Notes: generated from the sequence alone by a model not told the origin. A stretch of DNA of 64,000 nucleotides from Oricola cellulosilytica (GCF_019966575.1 NZ_JAINFK010000001.1:124001-188000), one strand, 5' to 3'. Positions 24,282 through 33,524 are shown, counted from the first letter of the stretch. Translations and numbers: made by a program.

Positions 24282-25577
24282 ATGACTTATCAAAGCCCGA
24301 TCTCGCCTGGCGTTTCATGGTACGAGGCGAGCGTCAGCGCGCGCCCGGAATACCCCGCCCTCTACGGCGACAGAACCTGCGATGTCGCCATCATCGGGGG
24401 CGGCTTCACGGGCCTTTCGGCCGCGACCCACCTGGCCAAGGCCGGGACCAACGTCGTGCTTCTCGAGGCCCACCGCTTCGGGGACGGCGCATCGGGTCGC
24501 AATGGCGGCCAGATGGGAACCGGGCAACGAAGGGGCGTCGAGGAACTCGAAGACCAGCTCGGTTTCGAGCGCGCCAAGGCGTTGTTCGACCTTGCTGAAG
24601 AAGCAAAGCACCACCTGCTTGCCTTTGCCGCGGAAAACGGGATCGAGATCGACTACCGGCCGGGCCAGCTTTCGGTCGTTCACAAGCGGCGATACATAGA
24701 GGGTTACCGCGCCCATGCGGAGATCATGGCGGAACGCTACGGTTACCCGCATCTGAGCTTCATGGATCGCGAGGAAACGGCGGAACGCCTCGGCAGCGGC
24801 TATTTTCACGCCGGCTTGCGTGACACGGGCACCGGCCACATCAATCCGATGCGCCTCGTCGTCGGCACGGCCAGGGTTGCCGCCGACAACGGCGCGCACC
24901 TGTTCGAAAAGTCCGAGGTCAGCGGCATTGCGCGTGATGGCGGTAGGATCAGAGTGTCGACCGCTAGGGGAACGGTGACTGCCGACAGGGTGCTGGTGGC
25001 AGTGAACGCCTACGGGAGCGAGAAGCTCGAACCGGTGTCGGCTTCACATGTCATGCCGATCCGGTCCTTTATCGGGGCGACGGTGCCGCTGGACGGGCGA
25101 CTCGCGCAGAAGATCATTCCGGGAGGCGAAGCCGTCGACGACTCGCGCTTCGTCGTGCGCTACTTCCGCAGGTTCGGAGAGAACCGGTTGCTGTTCGGTG
25201 GCCGCGAGGCCTACACCGCGGATCATCCCGCGGATATCTCGCACCACATCCGCCGGCAGATTGCGGAGATCTATCCAGAGCTTGCGGACATCAAGATCAC
25301 TCATGCATGGGGCGGGTCGGTCGGAATCACGCTGCCGCGTCTGCCCTTCGTGCGCGATGTGATGCCCGGCGTCACGGTCGTGGGCGGCTATTCCGGTCAT
25401 GGCGTCATGCTGTCGAACTTCAGCGGCAGGCTGTATGCCGAGGCAGTCACCGGAAACCGCGACCGGCTGAACCTGTTCCGCGAACTCGTCGTGCCGGCAT
25501 TCCCCGGCGGCAGGCGCTTTCGCAGACCGCTGCTCACGCTGGCGCTCACCTGGTATTCGCTCCTCGACCGCATCTGA
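24282..25577 (+). CDS. puuB: FAD-dependent gamma-glutamylputrescine oxidase-like enzyme
   Basis: PuuB oxidises gamma-glutamylputrescine to the aldehyde with release of ammonia and hydrogen peroxide. The 431-aa protein has the N-terminal dinucleotide-binding motif (VAIIGGGFTGLSAATHLA), the DAO-family signature (FGDGASGRNGGQMGTGQRRG), RLLFGGREAYT-like text in the substrate domain and the C-terminal GGYSGHGVMLSNFSGRL. It begins 16 bp after the GS-like ligase and is probably co-transcribed with it. Other amine substrates are possible within this DadA-like family. Confidence 0.88.
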   Translation: MTYQSPISPGVSWYEASVSARPEYPALYGDRTCDVAIIGGGFTGLSAATHLAKAGTNVVLLEAHRFGDGASGRNGGQMGTGQRRGVEELEDQLGFERAKALFDLAEEAKHHLLAFAAENGIEIDYRPGQLSVVHKRRYIEGYRAHAEIMAERYGYPHLSFMDREETAERLGSGYFHAGLRDTGTGHINPMRLVVGTARVAADNGAHLFEKSEVSGIARDGGRIRVSTARGTVTADRVLVAVNAYGSEKLEPVSASHVMPIRSFIGATVPLDGRLAQKIIPGGEAVDDSRFVVRYFRRFGENRLLFGGREAYTADHPADISHHIRRQIAEIYPELADIKITHAWGGSVGITLPRLPFVRDVMPGVTVVGGYSGHGVMLSNFSGRLYAEAVTGNRDRLNLFRELVVPAFPGGRRFRRPLLTLALTWYSLLDRI

Positions 25578-25765
25578 GTTCCTCCTAGGGACCCGGTCCA
25601 GGCCGTTCCCGGGTGTCAGCTTCCCAAGGACCGGAAGAGGGTCAAGTCAGTGGATGTTACCGCACAACATCTAATGTGATGGACCGATGGAACAAAATGC
25701 CTTGGTCCCGAGTTTGAGTCCGGTTCGCACGAACGCCTCGTGCGGCAACAGGAAGGGACCTGTTT

Positions 25766-27481
25766 ATGAGGCCTACAACAATGAAGTACAAAGTTTTTCG
25801 CGGTTCGACCGCTCTGGCCGTGGTGCTCGCACTGAGCGTTTCGCCCAACACGATTGCATTCGCGCAACAGCAGAACGCGCCTGAAGTAGACTGCGAAGCC
25901 GATCCAGCAAACGAGGCTTGCGTCACAGTTCCTGCCGAGGAAGCGCCTGCAGTTGAGGCAGAGGCTGAGGCAGAGGCAGAAGCGGAGGCCGCGCCGGCGG
26001 AAGAACTGCCGGCAGCCGATGCGGAGGCTGGAGTAGAGGCAGAAACAGCCCCGGCTGAGGAAGCTCCCGCGACTGAAACACCAGCCGAAGAAGCACCTGC
26101 CGCTGAAGCGGAGGCTGCGCCGGTGGAAGAAGCGCCGGCTCAGGAAGCTCCTGCGACCGATGCGCCGGCTGCTGAAGCAGAGGCAGAATCAGCACCCGCG
26201 GAAGAAGCACCGGCTCAGGAAGCTCCTGTAACCGAGGCTCCTGCAACACAGGCACCCGCTGAGGTGGCTCCCGCAGCTGAAACCGAGGCCGGAGCAGAGG
26301 CAGAAACTGCGCCGACCGCCGAGCAGCCAACGGAACAGCAGCCTGTCCAGGAACAGCCTGCCGCACAGCAGCCGGCCGGGGAAACCCAGGCACCGCAGGA
26401 CCCCGCGGTTACGGATTCCGGCAGTGGCGCCGCACAGTCACAGACCGAAGTTACGGCTACCGGATCTGCTGAAACCGAAGCGCCGGCGACCGTGGTCCCC
26501 GACGAGATTACCGAGGAACAGCGTGCGCAGATCAGGGCTGAAGAGCAGCAACGCCGTGAAGACGCCCGCAAGCGCCGCAACGAACTGCTGGGAGCCGCAG
26601 CCGTCGGCGCCGGCATCGGAATGCTGATCCCGGCACTCGGTGGCAAGGTCGTCGAAGACCAGGGTGATCGCATCATTGTCGAGCGTGATGGCGAATATTT
26701 CGTCCGCAAGGACGAAAGCAGCCTGTTGCGCGACGGCGACGTCGAAGTGCGGGTCGAGCGCCTGCGTGGCGGCCGCACAAAGGAAACGATCACACGCCGC
26801 AATGGCGTCCAGATCATTACTGTTCGCGACGAGGGCGGCTACGTCCTGTACCGTTCGCGGGTGATGCCGGACGGGCGCGAATACGTGCTCATCGACAATC
26901 GTGACCGCGACGATCGGATCGTTGAGGATTATGATCGTCTGCTTCCGCCACTGCGTGTAGATATCCCCCGTGAGCGCTATATCGTCGTCGCTCGTCAGGC
27001 GGACCCCGAAATCATCTACGAAACGTTCTCGGCCCCGCCCGTTGAGGCAGTTGAAAGCGCCTATACCCTGCGCGAGGTTCGCGAGAGCGAGCGGTTGCGT
27101 GACAAGGTGCGGCGCGTCGACTTAGATACCATCACGTTCGACACCGACAGTGCGATCGTGCGCGAAAGCCAAGTCCCGTTGCTCGAGGACATCGCAAGGG
27201 CGGCACTCGCGCTGATTGAACAGGATCCGGAGACGGTTCTGCTGGTTGAAGGTCACACGGATGCCGTCGGCTCGGATGTCTACAACTTGGCTCTGTCGGA
27301 CCGGCGGGCAGAAACCGTGGCCCGAATTCTTGCAGACCGCTACGGCGTTCCGCCGGAGAATATGGTGATCCAGGGATATGGAGAGCAGTTCCTGAAGGTG
27401 GACACACAGGCGGCCGAGCAGCAGAACCGCCGGGTGACGATGCGGAACATTACGCCGTTGCTTTCCGCCCAAAAGCAGTAA
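25766..27481 (+). CDS. OmpA-family protein with a long Ala/Glu/Pro low-complexity region
   Basis: A 571-aa secreted envelope protein. The signal peptide (TALAVVLALSVSPNTIAFAQ) is followed by a roughly 190-residue tract of irregular PAEEAP/EAEAE repeats. Next come an amphipathic helix with Arg/Glu (about 250-275), a glycine-rich hydrophobic stretch (LGAAAVGAGIGMLIPALGG), a charged middle domain, and a C-terminal OmpA peptidoglycan-binding domain (TITFDTDSAIV, VEGHTDAVGSDVYNLALSDR, then QNRRVTMRNI). The Asp and Arg that bind diaminopimelate in the family are present. ATG 25766 has AGGGA 8 nt upstream. The tract probably spans the periplasm or the outer-membrane/peptidoglycan gap. Confidence 0.88.
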   Translation: MRPTTMKYKVFRGSTALAVVLALSVSPNTIAFAQQQNAPEVDCEADPANEACVTVPAEEAPAVEAEAEAEAEAEAAPAEELPAADAEAGVEAETAPAEEAPATETPAEEAPAAEAEAAPVEEAPAQEAPATDAPAAEAEAESAPAEEAPAQEAPVTEAPATQAPAEVAPAAETEAGAEAETAPTAEQPTEQQPVQEQPAAQQPAGETQAPQDPAVTDSGSGAAQSQTEVTATGSAETEAPATVVPDEITEEQRAQIRAEEQQRREDARKRRNELLGAAAVGAGIGMLIPALGGKVVEDQGDRIIVERDGEYFVRKDESSLLRDGDVEVRVERLRGGRTKETITRRNGVQIITVRDEGGYVLYRSRVMPDGREYVLIDNRDRDDRIVEDYDRLLPPLRVDIPRERYIVVARQADPEIIYETFSAPPVEAVESAYTLREVRESERLRDKVRRVDLDTITFDTDSAIVRESQVPLLEDIARAALALIEQDPETVLLVEGHTDAVGSDVYNLALSDRRAETVARILADRYGVPPENMVIQGYGEQFLKVDTQAAEQQNRRVTMRNITPLLSAQKQ

Positions 27482-27490
27482 CGCCAAATC

Positions 27491-27522
27491 GGGAGCCGGC
27501 GGAAAGTTTTCCACCGGCTCCC
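27491..27522 (+). terminator. Long hairpin downstream of the OmpA-family gene
   Basis: Outer stem GGGAGCCGG / CCGGCTCCC (9 bp) encloses an inner GGAAA / TTTCC pairing. It starts 9 nt after the stop codon. No T-tract follows directly, so it may terminate poorly or mainly protect the transcript end. Confidence 0.5.
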
Positions 27523-27656
27523 TACCCGGTTCCCCTAAAACGGGGAAAGGATGCTTTCGCGCCGTCTTGCGAACGATACAACGGGCGGCTGAGCAATGCG
27601 ATCGGACGGCGAGGCTTGAGCTTCGCCGTTTTCGATTCAGCCTTTTTCGCGATCGC

Positions 27657-27908
27657 CTAGTGCAGACAGAATGATTTTTTCCGAGCCTGTCTAGAGGTTC
27701 TTTGGCTCGCTACCGGGAGCGATTCCGGCAAGTCCGCTTCTTCCACAAGACGCAAGTTTTCCCTCGTTCGTATCCGGCGTCTCTTCGCGCGCATCGACGC
27801 CCGCAAACTGCCGAGCGCCACTTTCTCTTGCCAGATTTCCCGGTATTGCGGGGCAATACGAAAGAGGAATTCGTCGTCGGACTCGCCCTGTCGTCTTCGG
27901 TGGGACAT
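27657..27908 (-). CDS. Small basic protein of unknown function
   Basis: The 83-aa product starts MSHRRRQGESDDEFLFRI and continues with REIWQEKVALGSLRASMRAKRRRIRTRE, a strongly basic predicted helix. ATG 27908 has GAGG 5-6 nt upstream; the frame extends 11 codons further but without a better site. The last 25 residues are low in recognisable structure. It lies downstream of the KAS III gene on the same strand, about 100 bp away. No domain is recognised; it may be spurious. Confidence 0.4.
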   Translation of the reverse strand: MSHRRRQGESDDEFLFRIAPQYREIWQEKVALGSLRASMRAKRRRIRTRENLRLVEEADLPESLPVASQRTSRQARKKSFCLH

Positions 27909-28010
27909 GGATACCTCGCTTCGGCGGCTGCGCAATTGCAACCGCTCGCCCTGATAGGCCCCACCGGAACAACTTTATCGCCCGGTCATGCACTCGGCAA
28001 GTGGGAGGAC

Positions 28011-29138
28011 TTAAGCGGCCTTGCGAACAATCACGCTGCCGGCCGAATAGCCCGCGCCAAACGAACATATGACGCCGTAGTCGCCCGGCTCGAGATCGTC
28101 CGAGTATTTCGAGAAGGCGATCATCGATCCCGCCGAGGACGTGTTGGCGTAATCCTGCAGGATGTTGGGCTGTTCGCCGGCTTCCGGCGTTCGTCCCAGC
28201 ACCTTGGCCCCTATCAGGTCATTCATTCCCTTGTTGGCCTGGTGGAGCCAGAGCCGTGAAAGCTGGTCAGGCGTGAGATCCTCATCGGCGAGATGCTGCT
28301 GAATCATCTCGGAAACCATCGGTACGACCTGCTTGAAGACTTTACGGCCCTCTTGGCGGAACTGCATGTCGCGACGGTCCTGCATGTGTCCGGCGCGGGT
28401 ACGGCGCAGAAAGCCGTCATTGTTGCGGATATTATTGGAATACTTCGTCAGGCACCGTGTCGAAACGATGTCGAACCGTCCAGGCGCTGTGGCCTGGTCG
28501 CCATGTTCGAGCACGGTGGCCGTGCAGACGTCGCCGAAGATGAAGTGACAATCGCGGTCGCGCCATTCGAGATGCGCGGAGCAGATTTCCGGATTGACCA
28601 TCAGGATGGCGCGGACCGAGCCGCAGCGGATCATGTCGGCGGCTGCCTGAATGCCGAAGGTTGCCGAGGAACAGGCGACATTCATATCGAAGGCGAAGCC
28701 CTCGATACCCAGCGCTTCCTGTACCTCGATTGCAATGGCGGGATAGGCGCGCTCGTGATTGGAGGCAGCGCAGATCACCGCGTCGATGTCCGCAGGCGTG
28801 CGCCCTGCCTGCGCAAGTGCAATCGCCGCCGCCTTTACCGCCATCTCCGCCATCACCGACAGCTCGTCGTCCGAGCGTTCAGGCAGCACCGGGTGCATGA
28901 TCTCGGGATCGAGTACGCCTGACTTGTTCAGAACGTGGCGGCTTTCGATCCCGGATGCCTTGACGATGAATTCTTCCGCAGACATCGGCACCGGTTCAAT
29001 TTCGCCCCGGGCGATCGCGTCGGCGTTCTTGGAGTTTTGCCTTTCCGCGTAGGCGTTGAACGCTGTGACGAGTTCGGCGTTCGATATGGTTTCTTCCGGT
29101 GTAAAGACCCCGGTGCCTGAAATGGTGACTGGCTGCAT
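28011..29138 (-). CDS. Beta-ketoacyl-ACP synthase III-like enzyme
   Basis: A thiolase-fold condensing enzyme (375 aa) with the complete KAS III catalytic triad: Cys156 in NVACSSATFG, His299 in LHQANKGMND, and Asn332 in YANTSSAGS. The C-terminal FGAGYSAGSVIVRK is typical. It is longer than housekeeping FabH (about 320 aa), with an extra N-terminal helical insert (residues 25-60). It is not beside other fatty acid genes. This length class includes the Pseudomonas enzyme that condenses medium-chain acyl-CoA with malonyl-ACP, so it may shunt beta-oxidation products into synthesis (inference). It is monocistronic or followed by the small gene at 27657. Confidence 0.88.
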   Translation of the reverse strand: MQPVTISGTGVFTPEETISNAELVTAFNAYAERQNSKNADAIARGEIEPVPMSAEEFIVKASGIESRHVLNKSGVLDPEIMHPVLPERSDDELSVMAEMAVKAAAIALAQAGRTPADIDAVICAASNHERAYPAIAIEVQEALGIEGFAFDMNVACSSATFGIQAAADMIRCGSVRAILMVNPEICSAHLEWRDRDCHFIFGDVCTATVLEHGDQATAPGRFDIVSTRCLTKYSNNIRNNDGFLRRTRAGHMQDRRDMQFRQEGRKVFKQVVPMVSEMIQQHLADEDLTPDQLSRLWLHQANKGMNDLIGAKVLGRTPEAGEQPNILQDYANTSSAGSMIAFSKYSDDLEPGDYGVICSFGAGYSAGSVIVRKAA

Positions 29139-29264
29139 GATGTGACTTCAAGATGGTTCGGAAGACCATCGATTAATCATTCCATCGCGGCGACACAATG
29201 GAAAGCGGCAGATCGAACCTCAGAGCCGGTCAATTGCCGGACGGAACGGGGCCTGGACGACAAT

Positions 29265-31040
29265 CTAAAGCGGCCACACGACCAGAATGACCGGCACGGA
29301 AACCGCGATCACGAGCACCTCGAGAACAATGCCCATGCGCCAGTAATCGCCGAAACGGTACCCGCCGGGACCCATGATTATGGTGTTGTTCTTGTGGCCG
29401 ATCGGGGTGAGGAATGCGCAGGACGCTGCGACGGCGACGGCCATCAGAAAAGGATCCGGATTAACGCCGAGCGCCGTGGCAACGCCCACGCCGATCGGTG
29501 CGGCGATCAGGGTCGTCGCGACATTGTTCAGGAAGTCTGACAGGGTCATCGTGACGACCATCAGCACCGTAAGGACGGCCCAGGCCGGCATCCCATAGGT
29601 ATGGTCGACGATCAATTGTGCGATGAGTGTGGTACCGCCCGACTGTTCAAGAGCAGTGCCAAGCGGGATCAGCGACCCGAGCAGCACAATAACCTTCCAT
29701 TCAATGGCTTCATAAACCTCGTTAGCGTTCAGCAGCCCCATCAGGACATATGCAACCACGCAGAGCGAAAGCGCGATGTCGAGGGTCACGAGACCCGCAA
29801 CCGACGCCCCGATGGAAGCGCCGAACGCCAGAATCGCGGCGGACGCCTTGCGTCGCTGCAATAGCGGCGTGCGCCTGCCTTCCAACGGCCATACACCGAG
29901 CCATTGCGTGATTTCGTTCATTCTGTACTCGGGCCCGAGCAGCAGCAGGACGTCTCCCGCGTTTATTGTGAGACGACGAACGCGGTCGCGAAAGCGCTCA
30001 CCGCTGCGCGAGACACCGAGAAGCGTGATGCCGTGGCGATAGAGAAGACGAAGCTCCATGGCCGATCGTCCGACGATGCGGGAGCCATCCGGTACCAAGG
30101 CTTCGACGAGAGCAAGCGACGAACTGGTCAGTCCCACATCGTGTTTTTCCGATCCTGAGAAATCAAGGTCGGCGGCGCCCATGAAGGTTTCGATCGACTT
30201 GGGATCGCCCTCCAGAACCAGGAAGTCGCCTTTTGCCAGGGTTTCATTACGCGCGAAACCTGGAACCCGCCTCCCGCGGCGGATCAATCCGACGATTACG
30301 ACGTCGTGGTCGTTGGCGAGCGGGTAAAGATCGCGAATTCGCTTTCCGATGTTGCGGGACTCGTTCTTAACCCGCGCCTCGGCGACATAAAGGCCGGCAT
30401 CCTCCGCGCTTTTCACGGTCCCCGCCCGGTCGCGCGCCGGAATCAGCCGCCAGCCGATGGCGGCGACAAAGATGATGCCGATCGTCGCTACGGCCAGTCC
30501 GGTGGGCGCGAAGTCGAACATCGAGAACGGCTCGCCGAGCGCCTCGGCGCGGTACTGCGAAATCACGATGTTGGGCGGGGTGCCGATCAACGTTATCATG
30601 CCCCCGAGAATTGTCGCGAACGACAACGGCATCAGCGACAGCGCAACCGCCCGCTTTGCCTTGGCGGCTGCCTCGAGGTCCAACGGCATGAGCAAGGCGA
30701 GTGCCGCGACATTGTTGATGACCGCCGACAGGGCAGCCCCGGCAACCGACATGACGCCGAGATGGGCCGGAAGTTTGCGTTCCGGCTTGATCACGTATGG
30801 CGCGATCAGTTCGACCGCCCCGGAGTTGACCAGGCCCCGCGACACCACCAGGACAAGCGCAATGATAACCACCGCTGGATGGCCGAACCCGGCAAACGCC
30901 GAATCCGCTTCGACCGGCCCGGCGATGACGGCGATAATCAAGGCCGAAAACGCGACCAGGTCGTACCGGAAGCGGCCCCAGACCAGAAAAACGAAAACCC
31001 CGGCGAACAGCCCGAAAAGAAAAACCTGCTCGCCTGTCAT
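29265..31040 (-). CDS. SLC13-family (DASS) anion transporter with two TrkA-C domains
   Basis: A 591-aa inner-membrane transporter. Two hydrophobic halves surround a soluble middle with two RCK_C/TrkA-C modules (about residues 210-290 and 300-380). Each half has the diagnostic SLC13/arsenite-permease-type motif: INNVAALALLMPL with TLIGTPPN in the first, and LNNVATTLIAAP with ASCAFLTPIGHKNN in the second. Substrates of such proteins include dicarboxylates, sulfate or phosphate; which applies here cannot be told. It follows the SDR by 37 bp, so ALDH-SDR-transporter may form one operon on the minus strand. Confidence 0.88.
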   Translation of the reverse strand: MTGEQVFLFGLFAGVFVFLVWGRFRYDLVAFSALIIAVIAGPVEADSAFAGFGHPAVVIIALVLVVSRGLVNSGAVELIAPYVIKPERKLPAHLGVMSVAGAALSAVINNVAALALLMPLDLEAAAKAKRAVALSLMPLSFATILGGMITLIGTPPNIVISQYRAEALGEPFSMFDFAPTGLAVATIGIIFVAAIGWRLIPARDRAGTVKSAEDAGLYVAEARVKNESRNIGKRIRDLYPLANDHDVVIVGLIRRGRRVPGFARNETLAKGDFLVLEGDPKSIETFMGAADLDFSGSEKHDVGLTSSSLALVEALVPDGSRIVGRSAMELRLLYRHGITLLGVSRSGERFRDRVRRLTINAGDVLLLLGPEYRMNEITQWLGVWPLEGRRTPLLQRRKASAAILAFGASIGASVAGLVTLDIALSLCVVAYVLMGLLNANEVYEAIEWKVIVLLGSLIPLGTALEQSGGTTLIAQLIVDHTYGMPAWAVLTVLMVVTMTLSDFLNNVATTLIAAPIGVGVATALGVNPDPFLMAVAVAASCAFLTPIGHKNNTIIMGPGGYRFGDYWRMGIVLEVLVIAVSVPVILVVWPL

Positions 31041-31077
31041 TCCGTCTCCCCGCTACCGCCGTTCCGGTTCGGTTGAG

Positions 31078-31827
31078 CTAAACGCAACGTCCACCGTCGA
31101 CCTCGAGGGCGACGCCCGTGATGAAGGCGGCCTCGTCCGATGCGAGCCACAGTGCGGCATTTGCTATGTCGAGAGGTGTTGAGAACCGCCCCATCGGGAT
31201 AACCGACTTGAAGCGCTCGCGAATTTCCGGCGAGTCCTCGCCCATGAACTGGGCAAGCATTCCCGTTTCCCCCGCGACCGGACAGATGCAATTGACGCGG
31301 ATGTTCTTTGCCGCAAGTTCCACCGCCATCGACTTCGTGGCCGTCACCGCCCATCCCTTCGATGCATTATACCAGGTTAACCCGGGCCGGGGCCGCAGCG
31401 CCGCCGTGGATGCGGTGGTGATGATCGTCCCGCCCCCAAGTCGCTCCATGATAGGCACGACCGTGCGCGTTGCGTGATAGATCGCCTTCATGTTGACTGC
31501 GTAGATGAGGTCGAATGTGTCCTCATCGACCTCCAGCAAGTCGCCGTTGCGGTGCGTGTAGCCTGCGTTGTTGACCATTATGTCAATGCGGCCGAACTCT
31601 TGCATGGCAAGGTCGGCCATCTTGGCGACATCCGTCTGGATCGAAACGTCCACCGCTAGAGGGACGGCGTTAGGACCGATCTTTCCGGCAACCTCCTCGG
31701 CTCCCAGTCTGTTCAGGTCCGCGACGACCACGTTGGCGCCTTCGTCTGCAAAACGCTCCGCCATCCCCGCGCCAAATCCCGATGCCGCTCCGGTGATGAT
31801 CGCGGTTTTACCGGAAAGTCTTCCCAT
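31078..31827 (-). CDS. Short-chain dehydrogenase/reductase
   Basis: An intact NAD(P)-dependent SDR of 249 aa, probably an alcohol dehydrogenase or 3-oxoacyl-reductase type. Motifs are TGAASGFG (cofactor), D at the end of beta-2 (VVVADLN, suggesting NAD preference), NNAGYT, catalytic Ser/Tyr/Lys (ITTASTAA and WYNASKG) and the C-terminal EVDGGRCV. The start at ATG 31827 (MGRLSGKTAIITG) is chosen over an open upstream extension of 22 residues with unlikely sequence. It lies between an aldehyde dehydrogenase and a transporter, suggesting catabolism of an alcohol or hydroxy acid. Confidence 0.9.
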   Translation of the reverse strand: MGRLSGKTAIITGAASGFGAGMAERFADEGANVVVADLNRLGAEEVAGKIGPNAVPLAVDVSIQTDVAKMADLAMQEFGRIDIMVNNAGYTHRNGDLLEVDEDTFDLIYAVNMKAIYHATRTVVPIMERLGGGTIITTASTAALRPRPGLTWYNASKGWAVTATKSMAVELAAKNIRVNCICPVAGETGMLAQFMGEDSPEIRERFKSVIPMGRFSTPLDIANAALWLASDEAAFITGVALEVDGGRCV

Positions 31828-31927
31828 CGATTCCGCCGCTCGGCTCCCTGCAAATCTCTGCCACAGGTTACATGGGAGCGCGGCGCTGTCCACGGGGGTG
31901 GAGCTTTGGACCCTGCGACCGACTTTG

Positions 31928-31947
31928 ATTTTTCAGTACTGAAAAAT
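31928..31947. promoter_or_regulatory. Perfect 20-bp palindrome upstream of the SDR gene (candidate operator)
   Basis: The left half ATTTTTCAGT and right half ACTGAAAAAT are exact reverse complements with no spacer. It begins directly after the aldehyde dehydrogenase stop and 100 bp before the SDR start. It is AT-rich, unlike a terminator, and looks like the site of a dimeric repressor. No regulator gene is adjacent. Confidence 0.5.
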
Positions 31948-31948
31948 T

Positions 31949-33436
31949 TCAGATATGACGGAAAACAGTGGTCTTCGTGGCCGACATGTCGAAGAGAGCT
32001 TCGAAACCTTTCTCGCGGCCATGGCCAGACTTCCCGAAACCGCCAAACGGCAATTCGATTCCCCCGCCGGCGCCATAGCCGTTGACATAGACCTGACCCG
32101 CGCGAACGCGTTTGGCAACGCGGTGCTGCCGGCCTCCGTCCCTGGTCCAGACCCCAGCAACGAGACCGAAGTCGGTTCCGTTGGCGAGGGCAACCGCCTC
32201 CGCCTCGCCGTCAAAAGACAGGGCGGCGAGCACCGGCCCGAACACCTCCTCGCGTGCGAGCGTGCTGGCCGGATCGACCCCGCCGAAAAGGACGGGCGCC
32301 TGGTAGTAGCCGCCGTCAGGCGCATCGGGTGACACCCTACCTTTTGCAAGAACGTGAAGCCCCGATGCTTCGGCGTCTGCAACCATAGTGGCGACACGCC
32401 GTGCCTGATTCGCGTTGATCAGAGGCCCCAGATCGCCGTCGCGATCATGTGGCTCGGCGACAAGGGCTGCAAACCGCTCGGAAAGAGCGGCCGCGAATTC
32501 GTCGTAGACAGGCTTCTCGATCAGCACGCGGCTGCCCGCCGAACAGGTCTGGCCGCCGTTCTGGATGATGGCGTTGACGACGACCGGCAGAGCCGCCTCG
32601 AGATCGGCATCGGCAAATACGATCTGCGGGGATTTACCGCCAAGTTCCATCGTCACGCCCCGGTTGTTTCGAGCCGCCGCCGTCTGAATCGCCGTTCCTG
32701 TCGCCGGCGACCCGGTAAATGTCACATAGTCTATGCCCGGATGGCCCGACAGCATGGCGCCCGCTTCCGCGCCATAACCCGTGACGACATTAAGCACGCC
32801 CGGCGGGCAGCCAGCCTCCAGCGCCAGCTCAGCGACCCGCACGGTAGTCAGCGACGCGTCCTCTGCCGGCTTGACCACCAGCGTGTTGCCCATCGCCAAT
32901 GCCGCGCCGGCGACCCTCGCAAGGATCTGCAGCGGATAGTTCCAGGGGATGATGCCGGCGACCACACCATGCGGCTCCCGCGTCGTAATGGCGGTGTAAC
33001 CGTCGAGAAACGGAATCTGCGTCCCGTGCACCTTGTCGACCGCGCCGCCATAATATTCAAAATAACGGACCGTTGCTGTCACATCCGCAACACCCTGCCG
33101 TTTCGGCTTGCCGGTATCGCGCGATTCGAGGGCTGCCAGCTCATCGCGGTTTCGGTCAATCAACTCGCCCAACCGGGTGAGGATGCGCCCGCGCTCCGTG
33201 GCGGTCATCCGGCTCCATGGGCTGCTGTCGAACGCTTCCCGCGCCGCTTGCACGGCGTGCTCGACGTCCTCCTGCCCGCTGCGCGCGATCGAAGCAAAAA
33301 CCTTTCCGTCCGATGGGCACGCCACATCGACGCGCTCACCGGAAACACTGTCGACCGCGTCGCCGGCGATTACGTTCAGAGCTCTTCGTCCCTGCGCGAC
33401 GGTGCTGCAAAGATCCGCGTCCGGTGAAGTCAACAT
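31949..33436 (-). CDS. NAD(P)-dependent aldehyde dehydrogenase
   Basis: A 495-aa ALDH-superfamily enzyme oxidising an aldehyde to the acid. Catalytic motifs are complete: Asn in IIPWNYPLQ, general-base Glu in MELGGKSPQ, nucleophile Cys in NGGQTCSAGSR, and the C-terminal PFGGFGKSGHGREKG. FEYYGGAVDKVHG suggests the gamma-aminobutyraldehyde/betaine-aldehyde branch, but this is not decisive. If it does act on aminobutyraldehydes it would link to polyamine degradation. ATG 33436 has GAGGAGAG about 9 nt upstream. It is divergent from zwf. Confidence 0.9.
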   Translation of the reverse strand: MLTSPDADLCSTVAQGRRALNVIAGDAVDSVSGERVDVACPSDGKVFASIARSGQEDVEHAVQAAREAFDSSPWSRMTATERGRILTRLGELIDRNRDELAALESRDTGKPKRQGVADVTATVRYFEYYGGAVDKVHGTQIPFLDGYTAITTREPHGVVAGIIPWNYPLQILARVAGAALAMGNTLVVKPAEDASLTTVRVAELALEAGCPPGVLNVVTGYGAEAGAMLSGHPGIDYVTFTGSPATGTAIQTAAARNNRGVTMELGGKSPQIVFADADLEAALPVVVNAIIQNGGQTCSAGSRVLIEKPVYDEFAAALSERFAALVAEPHDRDGDLGPLINANQARRVATMVADAEASGLHVLAKGRVSPDAPDGGYYQAPVLFGGVDPASTLAREEVFGPVLAALSFDGEAEAVALANGTDFGLVAGVWTRDGGRQHRVAKRVRAGQVYVNGYGAGGGIELPFGGFGKSGHGREKGFEALFDMSATKTTVFRHI

Positions 33437-33524
33437 GATACAATCTCTCCTCGACATGCGCCGCTTCGCGATTTGGCCTATCATATTTCCCAGGGCCCGG
33501 GGGGCAAAAAATCGGCAGGGGCGG

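Noticed and set aside
25690-25720. EcfG-type stress promoter (GGAAC-N16/17-GTT) upstream of the OmpA-family gene
   Set aside because: The -35 half GGAAC is present at about 25688, but the -10 half reads AGTT instead of CGTT; one mismatch in a four-base element is not enough.
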